From Pontibacter sp. HSC-36F09 (GTDB lineage Bacteria; Bacteroidota; Bacteroidia; Cytophagales; Hymenobacteraceae): a stretch of 64,000 nt of DNA. Of this stretch, positions 17,084-24,814 are shown piece after piece. The position numbers and the translations under genes are program-made. Position 1 is the first letter of the stretch; each line of letters starts with the position of its first letter. The stretch lies in assembly GCF_024171605.1 (NCBI RefSeq), contig NZ_JALKAA010000001.1, forward strand, positions 124,001-188,000, written 5' to 3'. Below the pieces are notes generated by a model, which saw only the letters and a list, made by a program, of their open reading frames with translations, was not told where the DNA came from and made no database searches.

Positions 17084-17800
17084 GTGCCTAACACCTACTT
17101 CCAATTCAAGCAATTCCGCATCGACCAGGACCTGTGTGCGATGAAGGTGTGCACGGATTCCTGTGTATTCGGGGCTTATGTGGAGGTAAGTCAGGCGAAG
17201 CGAATACTGGATATCGGAACAGGTACGGGCTTGTTGGCGCTGATGGTGGCGCAACGGTCGGTGGCGGTGGTGGAAGCGGTGGAGATAAACCCGGAGGCCC
17301 AGCTGCAAGCGGAGCAGAACTTTGCGGAGAGCCCATGGGCAGAGCGGCTTCAACTGCACCCAATGCCGCTGCAGGAGTTTACGAAAAACTGCTCGCAGCA
17401 ATACGATGTCATTCTGTCGAACCCGCCTTTTTTCCTGGCTTCGCTCAAGTCTGATAACGCTGCGAAGAACACTGCTAAACACACCGGCGACCTACTCTTT
17501 GAAGATATCCTGACCTTCGCGCAGAAACACCTCTCACCCGAGGGAAAACTATACCTGTTACTACCGCCAGCTGAAGCGAGTCATTTTGCTGAGCTTGCCA
17601 AAGCGCACGCGCTATACCTGGCCGAAACGCTGGAGGTATACACCCGCACTGAAGGCAAGTGCATCCGCCACATCCAGACCTATACCTTCGCACCGACAAC
17701 ACAGGCAGTTTCTAAAAAGCTTGACATCCGTGAAGAAGATGGCACAACCTATACCGCTGATTTCACAGCACTGCTGCGGGACTACTACCTGATCTTCTGA
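17084..17800 (+). CDS. tRNA1(Val) (adenine-37-N6)-methyltransferase-like, TrmN6/YfiC family
   Basis: 238 aa Rossmann SAM-dependent methyltransferase. FQFKQFRIDQDLCAMKVCTD opens the family pattern, DIGTGTGLLAL (43-53) binds SAM, EINPEA (67-72) holds the ribose and NPPF (113-116) is the amino-methylation motif of N6-adenine enzymes. The start is GTG at 17084 (context CCCGTGCCTAAC); the first in-frame ATG would delete the conserved N-terminus. Modification of A37 in tRNA-Val is the family role, inferred here by similarity. Convergent with the saccharopine dehydrogenase-like gene. Confidence 0.88.
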   Translation: MPNTYFQFKQFRIDQDLCAMKVCTDSCVFGAYVEVSQAKRILDIGTGTGLLALMVAQRSVAVVEAVEINPEAQLQAEQNFAESPWAERLQLHPMPLQEFTKNCSQQYDVILSNPPFFLASLKSDNAAKNTAKHTGDLLFEDILTFAQKHLSPEGKLYLLLPPAEASHFAELAKAHALYLAETLEVYTRTEGKCIRHIQTYTFAPTTQAVSKKLDIREEDGTTYTADFTALLRDYYLIF

Positions 17801-17822
17801 AAACTGCCAGAGGCTATACCTG

Positions 17823-19172
17823 TTAATGGATTGCCCTTACCTTCTCTTCCTCCACAAAGTCCACTCCATACCTTTTGAGCTCTTCCAGCACAGGTTCGTA
17901 CAGATCCGGGTAAATAGGGATAACTACGCCGCGGCGATCAATTTTGCCTTGTAGCAGAAGCTTCGCCAGTATACCAACCGGCAGGCCTACGGTTTTGGCC
18001 ATGGCCGTTTGCACCTCATCGTCGCCCAGCACCACCAGCGAAGAGGTGAGTTCGTGCTGCTCGCCGTTCAGTTCGTACTCAAACAGGTGCTGCATCACGA
18101 TCATGTCCTTGTCGCCAGGCTCCAGCTTCCATTTGCCAACCAGTATCTTTTCGAGCACCTGCGCAGGAGTAGCGACTTGCATTTCCAGTGGTGTGTCTTC
18201 GAATAAACCGAGCCACACTAGCTTCTCCATTATCTCGCTTTCGGGGACTATACCCACATAGCGGCTCAGTCGCTGCCGTGTTGTTTCTTTGGCAAAGGCA
18301 GCAGGAGGAAGAAAGGCCTCCAGGTAGCTGCGGTTCGTCATGCTGCCTACGCCTTCCAGGTCGTAGCTGTCGTCGGTGAGGCCCAGTTGCACGAACACGT
18401 CCCAGGCAGCGCAGTAGCCGATGCGTCGCAGCGTGCCGCGCAGCATCGTCGGGATATCCTGCAGGCCATAATGCTCCCGGTAGCTGAGCGAGTCGCGGTT
18501 GGCATAGCCGTCGAAGTGGCCGTAGCCCTCCACGTACAGCTCGTCCGTTCGCTTGAAAAGCTGATGGTATGGTATGTACTTATACTCGCCGTTCTTTATA
18601 TACTTGGCTGTTCCCTGGCCTGCCAACACCACGTTGCGCGGATTCCAGCTGAACTTGTAGTTCCAGGGGTTGTTGTCCGACTCCGGTGCCACCAATCCAC
18701 CCGTATACGACTTGAAGGAGGTGATTTTACCGCCCATACGCTGTACCCGCTGAATCACTGCCATGGCAGACATGTGGTCTATACCCGGATCCAAGCCTGA
18801 CTCCATCAAAATGGTCAGGTTCTTCTGCTTCGCCTCTTCGTGCAGCTCCCTGAACTCCGGCGAAACATAGGATGCGGTGATCAGATGCGTTTCCTGTTTC
18901 ATACACTCACGGGCCACCTCAATATGGAAGATGGCTGGCAAAAGCGAGATCACGAGATCGGCCTTGCTCACCTCAGTGGCCCGCTGCGCCTCATCGTGCA
19001 CGTTAAAAACAATCGCTTTGGCAAAGTCCAGCTGTGCAAGCTTGTCCCGAAGATGGTCCACATTGATGTCGCCAATGGTGATGTGCCAGTTCTCGGCAGC
19101 AGCGTGTTGTAACAAGTATTGGATCAGCGAAGAGGCAGAGCGGCCGGCCCCAAGCAGGAGTATATTTTTCAT
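17823..19172 (-). CDS. Saccharopine dehydrogenase-family protein (glutamate-forming type)
   Basis: 449 aa from the ATG at 19172. N-terminal Rossmann motif ILLLGAGRSASSL binds NAD(P). ITASYVSPEFRELHEEAK and LMESGLDPGIDHMSAM are characteristic of eukaryotic-type saccharopine reductase/LYS9 homologues, and YTGGLVAPESDNNPWNYKFSWNP is conserved in that group. Likely role: lysine degradation or a related imine reductase step (inference). No lysine-ketoglutarate reductase lies next door. The upstream extension to 19223 is unlikely, since the Rossmann strand begins right after MKN. Confidence 0.88.
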   Translation of the reverse strand: MKNILLLGAGRSASSLIQYLLQHAAAENWHITIGDINVDHLRDKLAQLDFAKAIVFNVHDEAQRATEVSKADLVISLLPAIFHIEVARECMKQETHLITASYVSPEFRELHEEAKQKNLTILMESGLDPGIDHMSAMAVIQRVQRMGGKITSFKSYTGGLVAPESDNNPWNYKFSWNPRNVVLAGQGTAKYIKNGEYKYIPYHQLFKRTDELYVEGYGHFDGYANRDSLSYREHYGLQDIPTMLRGTLRRIGYCAAWDVFVQLGLTDDSYDLEGVGSMTNRSYLEAFLPPAAFAKETTRQRLSRYVGIVPESEIMEKLVWLGLFEDTPLEMQVATPAQVLEKILVGKWKLEPGDKDMIVMQHLFEYELNGEQHELTSSLVVLGDDEVQTAMAKTVGLPVGILAKLLLQGKIDRRGVVIPIYPDLYEPVLEELKRYGVDFVEEEKVRAIH

Positions 19173-19299
19173 AGTATTCGTATCGTTGCGTTTGAATTTA
19201 GCAATTACCCCCTGTAAGGCCAACCTTTTGTATTGTTTTATCAGAATAATGGGTTAAATTTATAGCCCTTTTCTAATTTTTATACCTATAAGGTCTTAA

Positions 19300-19782
19300 A
19301 TGGCAAGTGAGCTGAATATACAAATCTGCATCGACGTACTCTCGACAGACGAATTGACCCAACAGGAGCGCGACGCGATGTTGCTCGCTCAAGAAACGGC
19401 AAAGGATGCCTATGCTCCTTACTCCAACTTTTTGGTAGGCGCCGCCCTGGTGCTGGAAGACAACACCATGTTCAAAGGCAGCAACCAGGAGAATGCGGCC
19501 TACCCTTCCGGCCTCTGTGCTGAGCGTACCGCCCTGTTCGCCATGAGTGCCCATTACCCGAACAAAAAGATAAAGCTGATCGCCGTGGCTGCCCGCCGCA
19601 GAAGTGAACAGCATTTCCTGTCAGCCATGCCATGCGGTGCCTGTCGGCAGGTGATGGCCGAGTATGAGCATAAACAGGGTGAGCCTATACCTGTTCTGAT
19701 GCATGGCCCGGAAGGCAATTTCTACCGCCTTCGCAGCGTAAGCGACCTACTGCCTTTCCAGTTCAACAAGGAACATTTATAA
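19300..19782 (+). CDS. cdd: Cytidine deaminase
   Basis: Zinc hydrolase converting (deoxy)cytidine to (deoxy)uridine for pyrimidine salvage. 160 aa, tetrameric-type length. Zinc ligands and proton shuttle: CAE at 73-75 and PCGAC at 111-115. The substrate loop YAPYSNFLVGAAL (38-50) and NQENAAYPSGL (62-72) are conserved. Divergent from the saccharopine dehydrogenase-like gene, 127 bases apart. Confidence 0.95.
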   Translation: MASELNIQICIDVLSTDELTQQERDAMLLAQETAKDAYAPYSNFLVGAALVLEDNTMFKGSNQENAAYPSGLCAERTALFAMSAHYPNKKIKLIAVAARRRSEQHFLSAMPCGACRQVMAEYEHKQGEPIPVLMHGPEGNFYRLRSVSDLLPFQFNKEHL

Positions 19783-19785
19783 TTT

Positions 19786-20043
19786 TTTGAGTGAATGAGT
19801 GAGTTAGTGATTGCGTGATTGGTTTTGATTTTTGAATGCGTGATGGAGTGAATAAGTGATTCCCTCTTAAATACTATAACATCGCGCCAAGATAACAAAC
19901 TGACTGATAGGCAGGTTTAGCAAACGAAAACACTTGTGGAGGCTAATCACAACCTGCTCAAATAGTGCGCCCAACCATCAACAATCTAATCATTCAACAA
20001 TTTAAAAAGTCACTCAACCACTCCATCACTAACTCACTCAATC
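19786..20043. repeat. Intergenic inverted element, GAGTGAAT family, second copy
   Basis: Left arm about 19786-19860 (GAGTGAATGAGTGAGTTAGT and so on), right arm about 20009-20043 (CACTCAACCACTCCATCACT and so on), with about 150 nt between, which includes a TTAACAAT-type string near 19973-20003. The right arm ends six bases before the ATG of the esterase gene, as at rnhA. Confidence 0.7.
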
Positions 20044-20048
20044 TCACC

Positions 20049-20687
20049 ATGGAGCATAAGCTGACAGTACCGCGAACGGCCCGCTACTATACCTTGGGAA
20101 CGCCCTCAGAGCAGACGCGCGACCTTTGGGTGGTGTGTCATGGGTATGGGCAGCTTGCTCGTTATTTTCTGCGTCACTTCGCCGTGCTCGACGACGGTGC
20201 TACCGTAATTGTGGCACCGGAGGGATTGTCCCGTTTTTACCTGGATGGCTTTTCCGGGCGCGTGGGTGCTACCTGGATGACGAAGGAGGATCGACTTTCT
20301 GAAATAGGAGACCAGTCAGTCTACCTGAACTTACTGTTGCAGGAACTCCTACAGCAAGTGCCTGCCGATGTGCGGGTGTACGTGCTGGGCTTTTCGCAGG
20401 GCGGCGCTACAGTTTGCCGCTGGCTTGCGACCAATCAGGTACCATGCCAGCACTTGGTGCTCTGGGCCGCCTCTTTTCCCGAGGACATTGACTTTGAATC
20501 AGGCAAAACGGCGTTTGAAGGTATACGGGTGGATGTGGTGTACGGCACGCAGGATGAATTTATCACGCCAGAAAAGCTCCAGCACCAACAGGAAATCATG
20601 CACCGCCTCGGCATCACGCCACAGGTCCATACCTTCGAGGGCGGCCATACCATTGCCCCAGAGCTGCTGCTGAAGCTAAAATCCTAA
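20049..20687 (+). CDS. Alpha/beta hydrolase, phospholipase/carboxylesterase (Abhydrolase_2) type
   Basis: 212 aa. VVCHGYGQLARYF carries the oxyanion region, GFSQGG (about 118-123) has the nucleophile Ser, YGTQDEFITP supplies the Asp and EGGHTIAPE the His. This matches the YpfH/carboxylesterase-2 family; physiological substrate unknown, cytoplasmic (no signal peptide). I chose the ATG at 20049 because the frame upstream to 19965 only translates the TCACTC-type repeat. Confidence 0.87.
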   Translation: MEHKLTVPRTARYYTLGTPSEQTRDLWVVCHGYGQLARYFLRHFAVLDDGATVIVAPEGLSRFYLDGFSGRVGATWMTKEDRLSEIGDQSVYLNLLLQELLQQVPADVRVYVLGFSQGGATVCRWLATNQVPCQHLVLWAASFPEDIDFESGKTAFEGIRVDVVYGTQDEFITPEKLQHQQEIMHRLGITPQVHTFEGGHTIAPELLLKLKS

Positions 20688-20833
20688 GGCGACTATTCAA
20701 ACCAGCCGATTATCGGTGCGGGGACCCTTCTCTGGAACTCGCATTTACGTCATAACACTAGCTGCCTTTCCCTTCAAAGTAACTATCGAGTACCTACTTC
20801 TGGGTATTTTCATCAATGCATACATCCTTATAT

Positions 20834-20877
20834 ATAAATTTAAATAAATATTATTTAAATTTATGGCGGTAAATTTG
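20834..20877 (+). promoter_or_regulatory. Predicted promoter with a 14-bp inverted repeat as possible operator
   Basis: A perfect inverted repeat ATAAATTTAAATAA (20834-20847) / TTATTTAAATTTAT (20851-20864), 3-nt centre, lies just upstream of TAAATTTG (20870-20877), an exact TAnnTTTG -7 match. The repeat would cover the -33 region, so a bound protein could block or recruit RNA polymerase. The ATG of the PEGA-like gene is 44 bases downstream. Confidence 0.5.
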
Positions 20878-20920
20878 CAACCAACCTATCTTATACTTTC
20901 ACCAACTTCATCTGATCCCT

Positions 20921-22261
20921 ATGAGGAGAATTCTCTACTTATCCTTTATTCTTTGCTTCCTTTCGTTTTCTTCTTTTGCACAAAGCAAAATAAACGTTGC
21001 CGCTAATTTCCCCGATGCCAAATTCTTTTTGCTGAATGATGCGGACAACAGCACTGTAACGGAACTCGGCGTCGGAAGTATTGAGTTGAAATTGAACAAA
21101 GACTCCCGCAACCGCATTGCCATTGTAAAAGAAGGCTATGAGCCCGTGATCCGCGAGTTCCCTCGCACCATGAAATGGGACAAAGAGCAAAAGGTTGAGT
21201 TGGCTAACCGCCTCATCGACATCAGTGTGGAGCCCTACGACGCCGAGATCTACGTGGACGGTCGCCTGGCAGGCACAAAGCGCATCAACCTGATCGTGGA
21301 GAAAGACAAGTTCCTGAACGTAGAGGTTAAAAAGCCCGGTTTTGCACCACAAGCCAAGGTATACTACAACCAGAAAGATCGTGAAGCACCTCCTGTAAAA
21401 GACTTTTTTGAACTGAAAGACCGCCAGGTACGCTTGGAAGTCATTCCGGCTGATGCTTCTGTGGCATTGAACGGCGTGGTAAACGGACGTGGAAACACCG
21501 ATGTGAGCGTACCTTTCGGCACGTGCGTAACCGTTACCGTCACAAAAGAAGGATTTGCCGAAGTAGTGCAGGTATACTGCAATAAGCCAGCCACTGACCC
21601 GCTTCCCCCGCTTCGAAGCCGTGTCCTGCTCGAAGACCGTCTGGTGAAAATCACCTCCTCCCCCGCTGATGCCAACATCGAGGTGGCCGGGAAAGTAGTG
21701 GGCGTGGGCAAATACGACCTGAAAGTGCCTAAGAATGGCTGCGTAGAAGTGCGTGTGACCAAAGACGGTTTCCTGCGCTACATCAAAAACTATTGCAACC
21801 AGGAAAACATGCAGGCTCCGGAGCCAACAGAGTTTGTTGAGCTTGCCGTGGACGAGGCCTATACCTCTTCTATTTCTTCAGATATGGCCAACGTGCGCAT
21901 CACTATACCTATAAACAAAACCGTAGACCCGGCTGATGCCTGGAGAATCCTGAGCTCGATCATTACCAAGCGTTTTGATGTGCTCGAGACAGTAGACTAC
22001 AACACGGGCTACCTGACCAGTGCCTGGCAGGTGCAGAACTTCAATGGCGCCAACATGATCCGCACCCGCGTGATTGTAAGCAGCGGCGGCAACTCCAACG
22101 ACCTGACCTATGTGGTGAAGATCGTGAGCCAGCGCCACGAGCGCGAAAACAACACGGCGCGCAACATCAGTGTGAAAGACGATGAAGACTTCAAAGACTG
22201 GGGTCGTCTGCTGAAGCGCTACGACGGCCTGATCGAAGAGATCCAGGCGCGACTGCAGTAA
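20921..22261 (+). CDS. Secreted protein with PEGA-like repeats
   Basis: 446 aa. Sec signal peptide (LYLSFILCFLSFSSFAQ). At least four repeats of about 75 residues each start with a PEGA-like turn: FPDAKFFLLN, PYDAEIYVDGRLAG, PADASVALNGVVNG and PADANIEVAGKVVG, each followed by VxVxKxGF and, in three, a Y-x-N-Q/K tail. The C-terminal region from about 320 (VRITIPINKTVDPADAWRIL) is a separate conserved-looking domain. PEGA domains are cell-surface modules. Its own promoter and terminator make it monocistronic. Function unknown. Confidence 0.75.
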   Translation: MRRILYLSFILCFLSFSSFAQSKINVAANFPDAKFFLLNDADNSTVTELGVGSIELKLNKDSRNRIAIVKEGYEPVIREFPRTMKWDKEQKVELANRLIDISVEPYDAEIYVDGRLAGTKRINLIVEKDKFLNVEVKKPGFAPQAKVYYNQKDREAPPVKDFFELKDRQVRLEVIPADASVALNGVVNGRGNTDVSVPFGTCVTVTVTKEGFAEVVQVYCNKPATDPLPPLRSRVLLEDRLVKITSSPADANIEVAGKVVGVGKYDLKVPKNGCVEVRVTKDGFLRYIKNYCNQENMQAPEPTEFVELAVDEAYTSSISSDMANVRITIPINKTVDPADAWRILSSIITKRFDVLETVDYNTGYLTSAWQVQNFNGANMIRTRVIVSSGGNSNDLTYVVKIVSQRHERENNTARNISVKDDEDFKDWGRLLKRYDGLIEEIQARLQ

Positions 22262-22281
22262 GCACTCCTATACCTTGCGAT

Positions 22282-22322
22282 AAGACAAAGCCCCGGCCTA
22301 CAAGCCGGGGCTTTGTCTTTTC
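22282..22322. terminator. Strong terminator after the PEGA-like gene
   Basis: Perfect 16-bp stem (22282-22297 with 22304-22319), 6-nt loop CTACAA, ending in a T-run. It lies between convergent genes and can serve both. Confidence 0.9.
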
Positions 22323-22348
22323 ACAGGCTATACCTGACTAGGGAGGTA

Positions 22349-22744
22349 TCAATTCTTATCCCACATCCCTTCCACCACCACCTCTAGCAAGTGCTGGTCT
22401 GGGTCGCGGAAATAGAACGACAGGAAGCCGCGCTCCCAATCGTACTCCTGCTCTACGGCTATACCTGCCTTCTCAACTTTACTTTTCCAGCCGCCATAGT
22501 CTTCCCGACTTACCTCGAATGCCAGGTGCAGTTGGCCGGAGCCGAAGTGGGGTGGCAGGGTACCTCCTTTCTTAGATGCCTCCGACACAAAACAGAGCAA
22601 CACCGACTCCCCTGCTTTGAAAAAAATGTGCCGGTCTTTCACTTCTCCAATCACAGGCAGTCCCAACTTTCCATTGTAAAACTGGCGACTGAGCTCCAGA
22701 TTGGCTATGTACAGGCAGGTTTCTTTTATCTTTTTTATCTCCAT
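22349..22744 (-). CDS. Glyoxalase/VOC-superfamily protein
   Basis: 131 aa. Two beta-alpha-beta-beta-beta motifs typical of the vicinal oxygen chelate fold: IKETCLYIANLELSRQFYNG at the N-terminus and LHLAFEVSREDYGGW in the middle. FRDPDQHLLEVV near the end carries a metal-ligand Glu, and His73 or nearby may be another. This resembles small lactoylglutathione lyase or fosfomycin-resistance-like proteins; I cannot tell which reaction. Divergent from the beta-propeller-like gene. Confidence 0.85.
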   Translation of the reverse strand: MEIKKIKETCLYIANLELSRQFYNGKLGLPVIGEVKDRHIFFKAGESVLLCFVSEASKKGGTLPPHFGSGQLHLAFEVSREDYGGWKSKVEKAGIAVEQEYDWERGFLSFYFRDPDQHLLEVVVEGMWDKN

Positions 22745-22860
22745 TGCTTGGCTTGATCAACAGTATTCCGGTAAAAAAACGGGTATTTACAGTTTGTACG
22801 CAACCACAGGGCTTTTGCTTTCCGTTATACCATAACGCGCCCACTGTATTAAACAACACT

Positions 22861-23730
22861 ATGAAGCTCATGCTGAAAATACTTGCCTTATTTATACCTG
22901 TGATGGTAGTCCTCTTTTACTTTTTGGGGCGACCCTCCGATACCGTTACCAATTCCGAAGCCACTACCTCCGAAATAACTACCAGCAAACTGGTTAAATT
23001 AGCCAAACTTCCTTCCCCGGTCAGTGAAAGCTCTGGTGTCGAGTTTATACCTGAGCGGGATGCCTATGTCACGCACAATGATGCAGGCAACAAACCACAC
23101 CTCTACCTGATCGATCGAAAAGGTAAACTGATCGAAACTATTAAATTACAACTGCCTAACGTGGACTGGGAGGATCTGGCGCGCGACAGCGAAGGCAACA
23201 TCTACATAGCCGATACGGGCAATAACAACAACAAGCGCAAAGAACTGGCCATCTACAAACTCCAGCTCGACAAGCCTGACAAAATCGAGGCCATACGGTT
23301 CTCTTACGAAGACCAGAAGAAGTTTCCGCCTTCCAAAAAGGACATGAATTATGATGTGGAAGCCATCTTCTGGCAGGGCGGCAAGCTATACCTGGTGTCG
23401 AAGGACAGGGGCAGTAAAGAGACAGCCAAGGTATATGAGCTGCCCGACAGCGGCGGTCAGTACAAAGCCAAATTGCTGGGCAGTCACAAACTGGGTGTAC
23501 CGGTAACCGGCGCAGGCAGCAGCGCTGATGGCAGTACGGTGGCGCTCGTAAGTGAGGGTGGCCTACATATTTTCCGAAACGTAAGCGATCCGGCTGCTTT
23601 TTACAAAGGCGACTATCAGAAAGTGAACATCAAGGAAGCCGGGCAAACCGAGGCGGTAGCCTTCGAAAATGAAAACACCCTGGTCATCACCAGCGAAGAC
23701 GGTGGCTTGTTCCGATATAGCCTGAACTAA
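22861..23730 (+). CDS. Membrane-anchored, predicted beta-propeller protein
   Basis: 289 aa from the ATG at 22861. One N-terminal membrane segment (LKILALFIPVMVVLFYFLG), then a Ser/Thr-rich linker and beta-rich repeats resembling blades: DWEDLARDSEGNIYIADTGN, NYDVEAIFWQGGKLYLVSKD and GQTEAVAFENENTLVITSED. The spacing suggests a five- or six-bladed propeller facing the periplasm. No catalytic motif is visible. The frame extends upstream to 22744 only by reading through the region complementary to the VOC gene start. Confidence 0.7.
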   Translation: MKLMLKILALFIPVMVVLFYFLGRPSDTVTNSEATTSEITTSKLVKLAKLPSPVSESSGVEFIPERDAYVTHNDAGNKPHLYLIDRKGKLIETIKLQLPNVDWEDLARDSEGNIYIADTGNNNNKRKELAIYKLQLDKPDKIEAIRFSYEDQKKFPPSKKDMNYDVEAIFWQGGKLYLVSKDRGSKETAKVYELPDSGGQYKAKLLGSHKLGVPVTGAGSSADGSTVALVSEGGLHIFRNVSDPAAFYKGDYQKVNIKEAGQTEAVAFENENTLVITSEDGGLFRYSLN

Positions 23731-23752
23731 TAGCCTATACCTACCAAAAGCA

Positions 23753-23784
23753 AAACGGCCAGCATGATTGCTGGCCGTTTCTAT
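23753..23784. terminator. Bidirectional terminator between the propeller gene and lgt
   Basis: 12-bp perfect stem AAACGGCCAGCA (23753-23764) / TGCTGGCCGTTT (23769-23780), loop TGAT, in a convergent intergenic region. Confidence 0.85.
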
Positions 23785-23799
23785 TTCTATGAAAAGTAT

Positions 23800-24642
23800 T
23801 TACTTTTTGGCAGTCTCCCGGGCCAGTTTCCCGCCAGGCAAGGCCGGCTTCGGATTGCACCATACCCTGAAGAGTATGATCAAACCGATTATGATCAAAG
23901 GGATGCTCAACTGCTGGCCGATGTTCAGCGCCATCGTGGCCTCCTTCTCTACCTGCACTTCTTTCAGGAACTCAACCAGGAAGCGGAACGTGAACAGGGC
24001 TGTCACGAAAATGCCGAACAGCAAACCTTTTGGCAGCGCTTCTTTGTATTTCTTCCAGAGCCAGTAAAGCAACACGAACAGCAGGAACACACTGAACGAT
24101 TCGTACAGCTGCGTCGGGTGGCGCGGCACATGCGAGTACTCGCTCTGTCGCACAAATATAAAGCCCCACGGCAGATCAGTCGGACGACCAAAAATCTCAG
24201 AATTCATCAGGTTGCCCAGTCGGATGAGGGCACCGCCCAGCGCCACCACGATCACGATTCGGTCTAAAACCCACATGTAGTCAAAGTTGTGCTTGCGGCT
24301 GAACAACCACAAAGCCAGCAGAATGCCGATCGTAGCGCCATGACTGGCAAGACCGCCTTCCCATATCTTGAGAATCTCGATGGGGTTGCTTAGGTAATAT
24401 TCGGGCTGGTAAAACAAGGTATGGCCCAGGCGCGCGCCTACCACCGTACCCACGATCATGTACAGAGTGATGATATCCACGTCCCCCTCTGTGCGGCCTT
24501 CTGCCACGTAGATCTTGGTCAGGATGCGCTGCCCAAACACGAACGCCAGCGCGAACAGGAGTCCGTACCAGCGCACCTCAAAGGAGCCAATGGAAAAGAT
24601 GGATGGACTTACATCCCAGGTTATATAGTTCAGAATGCTCAT
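23800..24642 (-). CDS. lgt: Phosphatidylglycerol--prolipoprotein diacylglyceryl transferase
   Basis: Inner-membrane enzyme that attaches diacylglycerol to the lipobox Cys of prolipoproteins, the first step for the many lipoproteins encoded in this window. 280 aa from ATG 24642 with about seven membrane helices. Signature elements: RWYGLLFALAFVFGQ, GARLGHTLFYQP, GGLASHGA (with the catalytic-region His) and the Lgt signature GGALIRLGNLMNSEIFGRP with its essential Arg and Asn. The upstream frame to 24747 lacks homologous character. Confidence 0.95.
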   Translation of the reverse strand: MSILNYITWDVSPSIFSIGSFEVRWYGLLFALAFVFGQRILTKIYVAEGRTEGDVDIITLYMIVGTVVGARLGHTLFYQPEYYLSNPIEILKIWEGGLASHGATIGILLALWLFSRKHNFDYMWVLDRIVIVVALGGALIRLGNLMNSEIFGRPTDLPWGFIFVRQSEYSHVPRHPTQLYESFSVFLLFVLLYWLWKKYKEALPKGLLFGIFVTALFTFRFLVEFLKEVQVEKEATMALNIGQQLSIPLIIIGLIILFRVWCNPKPALPGGKLARETAKK

Positions 24643-24814
24643 ATACAGTGGTATGGTTCTGCCAAAGTTACAATATTTAGCAAAGCGAAAAAACCAGCGC
24701 CGGACAGGTATAGGTATATTTATCCACAGGTATAGCCACAAATGCAAAAGACACCACCCCTCCCTGCTCTGACAGGTATGGGATGGTGCCTTTTACAGGT
24801 ATAAATTCCTGTCT

